DNA of 64,000 bases from Paramecium pentaurelia (Eukaryota > Ciliophora > Oligohymenophorea > Peniculida > Parameciidae), in the NCBI GenBank assembly GCA_905183005.1, contig CAJJDO010000001.1, positions 1,197,744 to 1,261,743 of the forward strand. The letters are read 5' to 3'. The notes under the pieces were generated by a model that was given only the letters and a program-made list of their open reading frames with translations, had not been told where the DNA came from and did no database searches. How positions within the stretch are numbered: position 1 is the first letter of the stretch; the number at the start of each line of letters is the position of its first letter. Made by a program: the position numbers and the translations under genes. Of this stretch, positions 24,334-36,200 are shown in pieces.

Positions 24334-25271
24334 TCAATTTTATTAACTTTTGATTTTTACTCTGATATCATTATTTATGATTTGCTTCAAACATTCAATT
24401 GTAAACATAAAATTTCCTTCTCTTATGTATGATACAAAGTTCTCTACTAATTTCTTTTTATCATCTTCAGTTTTTACATCCATAGGATCATACTTTACCT
24501 AATAATAGTATTAGTATTTACTACCTGAGGATTAGGATAGCTTGGTTGTTATTGTTGCAATTTTTATTGGATCATCTAAGGAATATTTGGATTTTAAGCA
24601 AAGGCTTGATTTTAAGCAAAGGCTTGATTTTAAGCAAAGGCTTGATTTTAAGCAAAGGCTTGATTTTAAGCAAAGGCTTGATTTTAAGCGAAGGCTTGAT
24701 TTTAACCAACAATTGGATTTTAACCAGCATTTGGATTTAGAGAAAAAGGTGGATTTTAACCAACAATTGGATTTTAAGCAAAAGTTGGATTTTAACCAGC
24801 ATTTGGATTTAGAGGAAAAGGTGGATTTAGAGGAAAAGTTGCTTTAATTTCGGGCTTTTGTTAATTAGTTTATGTTTGTAGTTGTTGATTTACAGCATTT
24901 GTGTTTGGTTAGACAGGTATTGGTTTAAAGCCAGGATTAGCTGATGGATTATTATTAGTTTGAGGAAAAAGCTATCCCTGTCCTTTTTGTGGATTCTACA
25001 AATTCTATTAATTTTTGAACTAATCAGTGGGTTATAAGTTGAATTTTGGTGGTTGGCCTTATTGTTGGCCTCCTGATGGTTAGAAATTTACAAATTAAGG
25101 TTATTAACCTTGGCCAGTTTATTGAATCATACCGAATGATTAAACTTGAGGTTATGGACCTTATCCAGATGGTGTAATCATTCCAAATTATTGAGGTGCT
25201 ACGTTATTTTGATTCGTTTAAGCTTTTTATGGAAAAGAAACAGGCAATTGCTAATTCTATTATGGATTCAT
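24334..25271 (-). CDS. Asn/Gln/Pro-rich low-complexity protein with hexapeptide repeats (303 aa)
   Basis: One 26-nt intron gives an exact 303-codon frame. Residues 1-150 are rich in Gln, Pro, Gly and Asn (GMITPSGQGPQPQ, NFQPSGGQQQGQPP). Residues 151-235 are a run of fourteen hexapeptides of the type NQAFAQ, NPIVGQ, NPNAGQ, NPPFSL encoded by the 18-bp tandem repeat. The C-terminal ~45 residues are the only ordinary sequence (DPMDVKTEDDKKKLVENFVSY, FTIECLKQIINNDIRVK), a likely small helical domain. There is no signal peptide. The composition is like prion-like or condensate-forming proteins, but no function can be assigned. On the opposite strand the repeat makes open frames that are shadows. 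Confidence 0.85.
24590..24841. repeat. 14 tandem copies of an 18-bp unit
   Basis: Consensus GATTTTAAGCAAAGGCTT on the plus strand. Units 1-5 are identical, unit 6 has one change, and units 7-14 are diverged variants in which GATTTTAACCAACAATTG, GATTTTAACCAGCATTTG and GATTTAGAGGAAAAGGTG-type units recur. 18 bp preserves the frame and encodes hexapeptides in the gene at 24334-25271 (minus). The identical block at one end suggests recent expansion. Confidence 0.95.
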
Positions 25272-25342
25272 AAAAAAAATATTAAATAATTTTAATAAGT
25301 ATTAGAACTTTAATATATTAAAAAAAATTATTAATAATCTTT

Positions 25343-26499
25343 ATGAGACCAAAGCCTAAAAATAATAAGGAATAACAAAATGTAGAAGAATAATAGCCTT
25401 AACATGTAATAAAAGAGGAGAAACCTATCAGTGATAAATATTAGGTGAAATATAATTCAAAAACTTAATTGAGATTGGATGAGAAAGAGAGTTTTGTATT
25501 AGGAGTTCCAGGAACTAAAATTTATAGTGTAAAATGGGATGCTGATGATAAATATATTGCTTGTGCATGTGAAAATGGGACAGTTCGAATTTTCAATGTT
25601 AGAAAAAGATAACTGTCTTATTTGATCAATTCTCTTATGCCTAATATTCCATTTTCATATGTAAAATGGAGACCTTAAGCATAATAATTTAAGACTAGAA
25701 ATATATTTGTAACTGGAAATACAAAAGGTGAAGTGTAACATTGGCATATGACTAGTGGAAAATGTTTGGGAACAATGAAAGAAGATAATTCTGATATCTA
25801 TTGTATAGATTATAATTAAGATGCTACAAAATTGGCAGTATGTGGATTAAATCCAATTATACGTATTCATGATGAAGAAAAAAGAGTAGTTGATGTTAGA
25901 TTAGGAGTTGAATAAACATAACCTCCAGGTCATAATAATAGAGGTATATTAGATAAATATTATATATAATAGTTTATTGTGTTAAATTTCATCCATAAAA
26001 TCCTAATATGCTTATATCAGGTGGTTGGGATTATAGAGTATTAATATGGGATATTAGATAAAAGAAGCCAGAAGCTAATTAGATATATGGTCCATTAATT
26101 TGTGGTGATGGTATAGACATGAGAGAATCATTTGATGGATAATAGTTATTGACAGCTTCATGGTCATAAGAGAAACAATTATAAACATGGGATTTAAGAA
26201 CTTGTAAACTTATTTGTAATTTTGATTGGAATTCTCAAATAAAGGTTAGCAATCAACCTTGTTAATTATATAGTGGATAATTTTCAAGATAGTTTGATAA
26301 TTAATTAACTTTGGCTGGAGGTTCAGGAGAGAATGAAGTGAGAATATTTGATTCTTAAGATTTTGATAATGCTTAAATATGCATACATGATCTATGTAGA
26401 GAAGTTAATACTGTAGATTGGGCACATAAAGATTCTAGATTTGCATTTTCAGGTGGTGATGGATACTTGAGAATATTTGAAATATAATAAATAAATTGA
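25343..26499 (+). CDS. WD40-repeat protein (375 aa)
   Basis: One 29-nt intron gives an exact 375-codon frame. After a charged N-terminal tail of about 55 residues, six or seven WD-type blades can be read: KIYSVKWDADDKYIACAC..VRIFNV, FSYVKWRPQ..FVTGNTKGEVQHWHM, DIYCIDYNQDATKLAVCG..IRIHDE, RVYCVKFHPQ..LISGGWDYRVLIWDI, GQQLLTASWSQEKQLQTWDL, LTLAGGSGENEVRIFDS and NTVDWAHKDSRFAFSGGDGYLRIFE. It is a scaffold or adaptor; no blade signature pins it to a named complex. Its TGA is only 4 nt before the first possible start of the next gene on the same strand. Confidence 0.85.
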
Positions 26500-26503
26500 A
26501 TTA

Positions 26504-29411
26504 ATGTAAGAACGGTTTATGAGGGCTATTCAAGAATTGGATACCCTTTTAAGAGAAACTGAAACTGGCAAGATTAAACTTAGTCTTACTCTTAAAGATC
26601 TAGCATAATTGCATCACTTATAATCCAGACTTTAGGAGTGTAAGTTTCTGAATTCAATCTATTCAGAGGAGAGTAGAATTAAGTAACAATATTAAATGAA
26701 TATTAAGATAATACCTTAGTAGAGCTGTGACAGTTAATCTATAAATATAAGAAGAATTATGTTAAATTATAGAGACAAAAATGGAATCTATTACAGTATT
26801 TGATTTAATAAAATAATCTAGTCAAACTTCAATCATTTAGATAAATTGATTCTCTATATATTGAATTAAACAATGAATAAAACAACTATGAAAAATGTGC
26901 TTAGATAATTTAGCAATATTATTTTGGGTAGCAATAATTTCACTTTGCTTCGATTTTAAGAAAAATCTGTAGAAAGTGTGTCTACTGATGAATTTATTGA
27001 AGTAAATTAATATAATCAAATTAGTAATAACTAACAGAACAATAAAAATTACAACTTTATTAATAATTTCATGGCGATCAACTTGAAATCATCACTTTCT
27101 AACCTACTGGGCAATTAAAATAGATTTTCAAATGCAGTTCTTTACAAATTATCAGAGTCCCATAAAAATTGAATGCTTAAACTCATTCTTCACTTATTAT
27201 ATATGAAACATAAGAATGTGCTAAATTACCATTATCAAAACCTCATTAAATTAAATTGATTTGTGATCAACTTATTACTATAGGTTATGATTATTTAAAT
27301 GAGAATTACCAGTAAACATTTTTACTCAATATTATTTTAGTAAAGATGACTTAATTAATTCAGTTAGAGCGATAGGGTAATTTTTAATTAAAAATGCTCC
27401 AATCTTATTTTAGGAATGCATTAAAATTGAAATAGAAAGAAAACTCAACACTAAATGGTAACAATTTAATATTATTAAAAGTGAAATTATATAATCAACT
27501 AAACACTCAAAAGACACTAGTTTTGCAATTTTAGAGAATTAAACTAAATGTTTTATACCAGTTATGTCGAATCATGTTGTTTAATTCTATTTACATATGG
27601 AAAATGTTTCATTAGATATAATTACTTTTGCAGATTTTGTATTTATCCATCTAATCTAAATTAGATGTCATAATTATGGTAGCATTTTAAGCATTCCTTA
27701 AGAGAATTAAAAGATAAAGAATTTTTATATTAAATAATTGAGGTAAGTACACCAACAAAATTAGTAATTGCTTCAGATTTACATCTAAATATTATTTATT
27801 AGAGTGGTTCTGTTCCATCATCATGGAATTTTTTGGATCTTAGTAATTAATAAATAGATTGTTATTAAAACTTAACAGAAATCAAAATGGAAGAAAATTA
27901 TAAAAGTATGTTACTTTCATCCTTAAATGAAGTTTAAAAGAGTAAAAAAGGTGCAATAGATGCTGGTTAAATAATTTATCATGATAAATATGTAGATATA
28001 GCAATTTATGTAAAAAAAGATGAAAAAAATGAAATTAATTAATTTTTTATTGTTTTTGATTAACCAAAGAAAAGATTTGAATCACAACGTCAATCTAAAA
28101 GTGAAATAAAAGTATCAGAAACTCTGGCAAGTTTAAAATAAGAGAAGATAGAAAAAGCATGTTTAATTTTATAAGAATAATTAAATTTGAATCTATAAAC
28201 AGAAGAAATTATAGATATGCTAAAAGAACATGCATTAATGACAATAATAGAATAAAAAGAATAAATAACTGAAGATATAAGATAAACTTATGTTTTAGAA
28301 TATTATAGAAACTCTGAATAAGTGTAAACTTATCGCAGGACAATAAGTGAACCCGATACTCCTTTTGCAACTAAAACTTTGATCTAAGAACAATAATTGA
28401 CTAATGCAAAAAGTATTAAATTATCTATATATAAATAGAAATGGAACTCTTTTAATTAAGACCTGATGATTTAGAAAATTTGAATAATTGGTGTTTTGAT
28501 ATCACAGTATAAAAAGATTAAATAAAACATTATACTTGGGCCTTATTTCATTTATTAAACTATTTTGATAAATACTAGATGTATAAGGAAACATTTTTTC
28601 AATTTTTAGTTGCAATAGAAGAGAGATACAACAGTCGTCGTAATCCTTTTCATAATTTTGAGCATGGTTTTACTGTCGCTCATGCATGTTATTATATGAT
28701 AAAGAATAAACTATTAGATGAATATTTAGATTAAACTGAATAATTTGCAGCAATATTATCATCTCTTTGTCATGATATAGATCATTCAGGTAGAACAAAT
28801 GGATTTGAAGTTGCAAGAATGTCTAAATTAGCAGTACGATATAATGATGAAAGTGTATTAGAGAATCATCATGCTGCAATGACATTTAAAATAATGTAAA
28901 GAGAAAAATATAATATTTTATCTAATTTATCACAAGAATAATTTTAAAAAGTTAGAAGATTTATGGTTTCTAATATATTAGCAACAGACATGAAAAAACA
29001 TTTTGATTTAGTTTCATCATTAGAGATTAAATATAAAAATGGAGAAATGAATATAATTAATATGGAAACTAAAAGAATATTATCAGGATTAATTGTTCAC
29101 ACTTGTGATTTAACATAACCTACAAAAAGATTTGAAATTACAAAGAAATGGTCAATAAGAATATAAAATGAATTTGATAATTAAGTAGAAGAAGAAAGAT
29201 TATTAGGATTACCAGTTACTTAACATTTAGTATGCTAAAATTTACCAAAATAAGAATTGTCATTTATAAGAGTATTTAATATATATATAAAAATTAGAAT
29301 ATCATTTAACCATTATATACATTAACATCGTCAATTTTGAATAATGGATTATCAGTTGCATTAAAGTGTTTAGAAGAGAATGAGAAAGAATGGACAAAAT
29401 TACTGAATTGA
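26504..29411 (+). CDS. Class I cyclic-nucleotide phosphodiesterase
   Basis: Hydrolyses cAMP and/or cGMP. The C-terminal catalytic HD domain (about 28430-29411) starts LENLNNWCFDITV. It has the metal motifs NPFHNFEHGFTVAHA and SSLCHDIDHSGRTN, plus ENHHAA, the QPTKRF segment after HTCDLT, and the C-terminal RNIIQPLYTLTSS after a 26-nt intron. The N-terminal ~550 residues include a helical start (ELDTLLRETETGKIKLSL), a Gln-rich zone and a region that may be a divergent GAF-like regulatory domain. Introns between about 26670 and 27800 are numerous and some are uncertain. A 25-nt intron after RIK and a 23-nt intron after DEFIE are well supported. Start is ATG at 26504 or, more conservatively, the in-frame ATG at 26519. 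Confidence 0.88.
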
Positions 29412-29933
29412 AAAACGAATATTGAATTGATTGATTTAATAATAATTATGTTTTATAGTTACGATAGTTAAACTATTTTTTTATTAGTTTCTAAAATTAA
29501 TCTATATGATCATAATAATCATGGTTGTACTTTTATAAATAATGATGAAAATAAATAAATAGATATTAAATCTGTTATTAATATTTTACTTAAGAAGTTG
29601 TTTTTATTATAGATTTTGAGTATTGACTTTATATTTTTTAAATATTAATTTTTTATATTTCTTTTTAAGATCATTATCTTCAAAACAATTATTATTTAAC
29701 TAGAAAAATAACTAAATATATAATATTTATATTAAATAGAGAGTTTTAAGAATGAAATTTAATTCATATGATTTTCTATTTAATCTAATCAAAAATGGTA
29801 ATATATTCTTAAAATAGGAAACTAAAAAATTATAATTCTTTTTTTAAGATATTTTAGTAATATAAAATTCTATTAGATATAAAAAATAATTAAAATAAGT
29901 CCATATATTTATTGTAATGATATTAATACATAA
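29412..29933. other. Convergent 3' spacer
   Basis: About 520 bp between the phosphodiesterase and PTB-like stops. A plus-strand open piece begins at an ATG near 29754 and runs into the antisense of the PTB-like gene; I regard it as a shadow or chance frame. Nothing else is recognised. Confidence 0.45.
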
Positions 29934-31803
29934 TCAGATTAGTTTTTATTTTGAGAAATTTATTTAGATAGGTTTACCATCTAATTCTAGTCCATTATTT
30001 TTAACTAAAACTGTTAAAGCAATTTCAGTGGTTGCAAATTTGAGAATAGCCATGTATTTCATTGCATTAGTGATGATTTTGAATTATTTGATTATTCCAT
30101 ATTCTTATAAATACTATTAAAGTAAATTTAATTAACAAGAATTCTTTGTTAAGTTAGACACTTAAATAGTGTCACATGGTGGTGCTAAAGTATAAGTACT
30201 GTCAGGTTTAATTCTATGAGTTTCTTCTCCTCCTTAAAAGTATTCCTCTTAAGCTTTAAGATCTTAAGTATACTCACCTGGTTTACTAGGTTAAGTTTTT
30301 AATGATATTTCATCATAATTCGAAAAAAATATCTTTTTTAAATATTTTATTATACTTTGATTGATTGTCCATAGAACATGATATCATTAAGAGATTCTTT
30401 GGCAATGGCTGCATAATCATATGTCATATATTGAATTAAAGCACTTGATCTTTCTTTTAAATAGATCATTTTATCTATATTACCATAGATACTAAATAAA
30501 TTGTATAACATTTGGGAAGTAACAACTTTTTTATCAAACCATCTAGCATAAATAACCTTTGATTTTTTTGTTTCTAATTGATTTAATATAAAAATAATAC
30601 ATAAAAGTTATTTAGAATTATCATCTAAATTATCAGCACTTGATTACATTTTTTCAAATTATAATTTTTCTACTTATTGTAAGGTCATACTTTTAGAAAC
30701 TGGCATTCTTATCATTTTATTTTTGAATTGATCCTAATCTTATCTTTAAATTGGTTAAGATAATGGTTATGAAATTTATTAAATAAATTAATTTTGTTAT
30801 GGTTTATCTAAAATTTAGTGAAAATTAGTTAATTAATTCTTATTTTCTGAAGTAGATTCAAAATATTATAGAAATTCATTATGTTAATCATCATCATCAT
30901 CATCATCATCATCACATTCTTCAGAACCAACTATTTCTTCATCAGATTCTTTTAAACCTAAATCTTGAAATTTTAAATCATCATCTTAACAATTCTCATG
31001 AGTTTCTATATTATTATTATCTTAATAGCTTTATAAAAATTCTATTTGATCATTTTTGTTTTATTGTTCTGCTGGCAATGTTAATTTTTTTCTATTTGAT
31101 TATTTTGATTAAGTATTTATAGATTAAGGATCATCAGATTTATTGACTCCTTATAGAAAATTTTAGTATTGATCAGTTAAATGTTAGAAATTGGTTTAGT
31201 ATTCATAAATCTAATTAAGTAATTACTACTATTTTTCAATTTGAGATTAAAGATCAATAGATGAAACTGTTGGAATAGAAAATCCTTCAGCACTTACTAA
31301 TTATAATTATCCCATAAGTGAATTAATTTGTTAAATTTATTAAGACATTTAATGTTAAAATTGCATTTATGATTACAACAACTAGATTGGCATTTATTAT
31401 TATGGTGTTTAAGATGCTGGCTACTATGATTTCCTTAATTATGTATAATCTATGTTAAATTAAAGATAATACCAACACCACCAGTGTTGTTTTCTTAGAA
31501 TGTAATATATGTAAGTTTGCTTGCATATACATTCATGGGTAATTGGGGATCATCACAAAATAATTTATCATTCATGATCTATCTAGCTTTGTTTGCAGAT
31601 TCAGGAAATTCATATTCAACAAATGTCTTCCATGTTAATGATCTTTCAAAAATTAACATCTAAATTATTAGAATGATTAATATATTTACTCTTTAGATTG
31701 TACCAAATTGACTGAATACTTTATAGTATTTATCGTGTCCCAAAGTCTTATTTGCTTTGTTTGTAATCACTACCAAAATCACATTAGTTGTGTCTTAATT
31801 CAT
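29934..31803 (-). CDS. PTB/hnRNP-L-like RNA-binding protein (597 aa)
   Basis: Likely splicing or mRNA-processing regulator. Three introns (30, 23, 23 nt) give an exact 597-codon frame. The first RRM (residues ~5-95; VILVVITN, KVFSQFGTIQRMLIFERS, TFVEYEF) ends in NTGGVDYT, echoing the DSWDYT ending of hnRNP-L RRM2. A Gln-rich linker and an acidic stretch with nine consecutive Asp follow. Then come an RRM like hnRNP-L RRM3 (VIYARWFDKKVVTSQMLYNL, SIYGNIDKMIYLKERSSAL) and a final RRM (APPCDTIQVSNLTKNS, AMKYMAILKF, NNGLELDGKPIQINFSK). The usual first RRM of PTB proteins is absent: the upstream frame closes 43 bp away at the next gene's stop. The RNP motifs are weak, as is normal in this family. 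Confidence 0.85.
30888..30914. repeat. ATC/GAT trinucleotide tract encoding poly-Asp
   Basis: Nine consecutive GAT codons on the minus strand inside the PTB-like gene give an Asp homopolymer. The purity of the codon suggests replication slippage; length polymorphism is likely. Confidence 0.9.
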
Positions 31804-31846
31804 TAATTAATTATTAAAATTCTTAATACGATAATCATAAATAGTT

Positions 31847-33931
31847 TCATGCTTTATGTTTAACAAACCCATTAGATTTATTTCCTGAACCACTCTCTCT
31901 TCTTACACCATCCACTAATTGATTTCTAAGATTTCGAGACTCTTATTATGCTTTCTATAATTATTCCTCTAAAATATTGTTTTACTCAATTATCTATTCT
32001 AATTGCTCATTCAATTTATTGATCTATTCCTTTAAACCTTAAATTTTCTTAATTACATTCAAATACTTTCTATTTTTGCTAATTCCTTTTAAACTCTCTC
32101 ATTTTACTTTTCACCATTTTATACACTCTTCACATATTTATCTTTCCAAATTTCAATCTCTCTCAAATTCTCTTAAATCTTAATTTCCTAACATTATTTA
32201 TCCTTCACTAAATTCTCATTCATAATTTTAAGTTTCTCCATTTAAGTTCTAACCTATTCATTTTCAATTAGCAAATCTATATTATAACTATTAATACTTG
32301 CAATTCTATTTTCTAATGTTTTAATCTCATTCTAATATCTTTATGCTTAAGATTTCAACTTCTATTATTCAATTGATAAAGTCTTTATCTATTCTTGAAA
32401 AGGTTTCTAACCTTCATTAAATTATTTTTGTTAATTCTATAATTCAATTTTCATTTAATCTTAAACTTATTTGACTTCTTAGGCACATTCCAATTTATTC
32501 TATTAAATCTCATTATCTTTCTCATAAATAACCTATTTCACTTATTCTTATAATTAATTAATTTTTTAATTCTTCTCTTTAATTTCTAAATTCTATAAAT
32601 CAATCTTTTCTTATAATTTCTTAATTTTATTATCTAATTCAGTTAATTTAGTTTATTCCACTCTTAATTTTAAATCATCTACACTTTTCTCCCTTAATCT
32701 TGTTGGTAGTTATTTCAATTATTATTATAATTCTTCTACTTTTGATTCATTAATTTATTGTGTTTCCAATAATTTTTCATTAGCCTTTTCTAATTATTAC
32801 ATTTTTCCTTTATTATTAATTTCATCTTTTCTTATTCTCTATTATAATAAAAAATTCTATTCACTCAATTAATTATTTTTCTTTAGCAATTTTTCATATT
32901 CTTAATTAATATCATCAGTTTATCCTTAAAGCGACTTATATTTTGACATTTCAGATTAATTATTTTAAATAGAATTTCTGGCTGATTTCAATTCATCAAC
33001 AAATTTTTTACTTGAATTATATAGATTTTAAGTTGCCTTTAAATTATTAATAATGTCTATTTTTTCTTAAATTTCCTATTTATGTTATTCCTTTAATTTT
33101 TACACATCTATCTAATGATTTTCATTTATTATTTTAATCTTTTATTAAAACTTATCTTCTTAATAAACTTTAGCTTCATTTTCCTTATTCTTCTCTATTC
33201 CTATTGCTTTCTATAAATTAGAGTTTTCCTCCAATAGTAACTGTATTTTACGTGTTAAGTCTTATATCTTAGATTATAGTTCACTATTATGTAAAGTTAA
33301 AATTTCAATCTCAGTTCCTCTCTTATTTGCAAGAACACCTAATGAAATATCAGTTGAACATTGTTTTTCTAGATGTGTTAATTTATCTTTTAATTCTTCT
33401 ATAAGATGATTTTTATCTTTGATTTAATCTTCATATTAATGTAACTAATGTTTAACTTTAATTGATTACTTTAATTTTGTATTATTAGATTTCATCATTT
33501 AATCTTTTTTCACAAATAAAACGATCTTTTATTTATTATTCTAATTTTTAAATAGTATCTGTCATATCCATTGATTAATTATTTCTTTAGATCTCTAATA
33601 ATTATACTACTTTATCATTTTCTTCCAACAACATTCCAATTTATTAATCTTTCTTTTCTCCAAGTATACGCATCTATCTAACATCATTAAGTGCATCTTA
33701 AAATTATCTACCTATTTATAATGTTTCTTATGTAGCTTCTTCTAATTAAGATTATTATCTCTAAATAACATGTTCCTATTATTTCAATTTCATTTCCAAC
33801 TCATTAATTCTCCTCTCCAAAACCTTCCTATTAGCTGATTCTTTAGAAACCTCTGAAACTTCTTTAATGATTCGAGAAGGACTTTAATATAAAGAAATTT
33901 GACTTCCATTATTTTTGATATGCATACTCAT
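31847..33931 (-). CDS. Long coiled-coil protein (about 690 aa)
   Basis: The frame opens MSMHIKNNGSQISLYQSPSR, a short polar head, then becomes continuous coiled coil (VLERRINELEMKLKQQEH..., LRDKIQLLLEENSNLQ...). A 25-nt intron follows QQYKIK; at least one more intron is required because the simple length is not a multiple of three. The C-terminal end is polar (RNLRNQLVDGVRRESGSGNK..). There is no enzymatic motif. The architecture resembles centriole or basal-body rod proteins, but so do many coiled coils. It is tightly placed between the PTB-like gene (43 bp) and the NOC2-like gene (75 bp). Confidence 0.78.
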
Positions 33932-34005
33932 TTACAACTGTAGTTTTATTAATAAATTATATAAAATAATCACATATTTGAAGATTTAATTACAATAAAC
34001 AAAAT

Positions 34006-35651
34006 TCAATTATCAGAATCATCATCTTAATTATCTTATTCCTCTACTTCCTCTTAATAATTTTCAGGATCTCCTTCATATTCACTTAAACCTTCATAAT
34101 CCTCTTAAGCAACATCATCTTTTTTCTTATCCTCCTTATACTTTCTTATTTCATCTAATACAAATTCTTATTCTTTTTCATCATCAATCTCTTATTCTGA
34201 TTCTTCAAGTTCTTCACCTGCTTATTATCTCTATTTCTCAGACATAACTTTTTATTTAATTAATTCTTCCTATTCATAAATCAATCTTTATGCTTCACTC
34301 TATAAATTACTTTCTCCCTTTCCACCTTTATTATGTTATTCAATTAATCTAATTAAGTCTTTAACTTTTATTTTATTTCCCACAAAACCAAAATCTTCTG
34401 AAATTCTTTTCAATTATTTCTCTAAAAATAAAGTGTATTCATAAAACCATTTTTCATTTGAAAATATTGATAAGTATATTACAATCTTATTGATAATCTA
34501 TTAACAAAAATCAGCCCAAAAAGTTCCAGATTATTTATATTTTGGTTTAATAGATATATTGATCTAAAAATCATATGGTTTAACACTACTCTTCAATTTT
34601 CTCCTTTTTAATTCTGCACAATTTAACATTCTAAGAAGATAACTCAATAGATTTTAATTGACCTTATATACCTAAGACACTTTTATTAGGATATCAATCA
34701 ATTATAATTAAAAAGTATAATTCTCTATGCAAGGATAAAAATCTAAAATAGATTAAGCTATTTGAATAAATGGTGGCATCAAATCAGCCAATTAATTCTC
34801 TCTCTTATGAGTACAAATTACTTGAGACCATAATTTTAATACATTTAAAGTTTATTAATTGTAAATAGATAATACATTTTATTGATTCTTTGTAACACTA
34901 GCATCTCTAATCTTTTTTACCAATTTTTATAAACTTAAATACACTACTTAATAAGCTTGATTCATATTCATATTACACAATTCAGTTATACAATTTATCA
35001 TAAAATTAATAGCTTCATAATTTCTCCAAAGTACATGTTTAGCTGATTCCAAATATTTCTCATAAAATTTCTATATTATATATATATACATATATATACT
35101 TTCAAAATGTCTTATTATTAATGATCTGCCATAGATTAGAATACCTTTCTAACCTATACAAATGCTTACAATTTTATTTATAATGATAAGTGATCACCCC
35201 ATATTTATATTAACAACTTTAATGCCTTCTTTTATAAGCTATCAAATGCTGTTAATACAATATTCAAATTGCCCAAAGCTCTTATCACAAATAAAATTGT
35301 TCCCTCTTATGCTTCTTATGTCTCTATAGTATGTTCCAAAAAATTCATTGCTTTTATGAAAAACCCTCTTATTATAACCTAATGAATATGAGACTCAATA
35401 TGTTCTCTCTTAAATGTTTCAGCATAATCCACTTAATAAAAATCTCTTAATATATTTGGAAGTTGTAGCAATGAGAATTAAATAATCTTTGAATAATCTT
35501 CAGGTTCTTAACAATACTTTGCAATCACTTGATCTGGTTAATCTTCATCTTAATCTCCCTTAGATGCAAGTCTAAAAAGCTTAATTAATAGAGATATGCT
35601 CTTAAAATTTGGAGACTCTGTTAATTTCTCAAAGAGTTGATTAATAATCAT
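34006..35651 (-). CDS. NOC2: NOC2-like nucleolar complex protein (ribosome biogenesis)
   Basis: NOC2 pairs with NOC1/NOC3 to escort pre-60S particles from nucleolus to nucleoplasm. Helical-repeat core: VIRALGNLNIVLTAFDSLQ, WRNYEAINFMINCITELCNM (family block I-N-L-M-x-N-x..EL), QVVYLSLQKLVKKIRDA (family ...YIRQLAIHLR), NVLKLWSQVICTH, YPCIENYTFQLQLIDILIKV, LKSSVKPYDFQINISI-PK (family KP.DFE..LK.PK) and ISEDFGFVGNKIKVKDLIRLI. The C-terminal ~100 residues are strongly acidic, ending EEQDNQDDDSDN; many NOC2 proteins carry acidic tails instead at the N-terminus. The last clear Met is at 35651, but open, coding-like sequence (DNLLKQFNVIKQHIQ) continues to about 35726, so a further 5' exon is probable and not located. 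Confidence 0.82.
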
Positions 35652-35726
35652 TAATTAAATATGTTACTTGATAACATTAAACTATTTTAATAAATTATCT
35701 ATTTCAAAATTCTCATTATTACAAGA

Positions 35727-36200
35727 CTATTCAACTATAATACATACAAATTTAATGTATATTGTATAACAACTGAATTAATCTTAGTCTAGTCAATAAT
35801 TTAAAAACATTATGGATCATACATTAATTATATTAGAAATATGAATATCAAGAAATCAATTTAAATAAAGATAATGTAGAAATATTAAGAGGATAAATAA
35901 AATATCCTTTTCTTTTAAACTAGTTTATATTTTATGTAAATAAAATAAAAAATACTAGATTAGTTATACAATTAACTATTAAAAATAATAATTCAAATTA
36001 AATCATTTATCCAAATGAATTTATAATAACATACTTATATTCAGATAAATCTTTTATAAGGAGAAACATATTCTATATATATATGTTCTTATCAATAATA
36101 AGATTATTAAATAATCAATTAAAGTAAGTGTAATGAAATTACATTAAATAACTTTAAAATTATTGAATATTTTATATTATCTTATTTTATAAAATTCTCA
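35727..36200. other. Spacer upstream of NOC2-like gene
   Basis: About 470 bp. 35727-35835 may contain the missing first exon of the NOC2-like gene (an ATG lies near 35810 but does not connect in frame by any intron I could find). The rest is AT-rich with a TA run near 36075. Confidence 0.4.

Noticed and set aside
24542..24847. Plus-strand open frames full of LDFKQR repeats
   Set aside because: They are the antisense reading of the 18-bp tandem repeat that encodes hexapeptides in the spliced minus-strand gene, which continues on both sides with coherent sequence.
31651..31690. Treating the RRM gene and the upstream coiled coil as one protein
   Set aside because: A TGA at 31847 closes the coiled-coil frame and the RRM frame is different; 43 bp separates them, typical of this genome.
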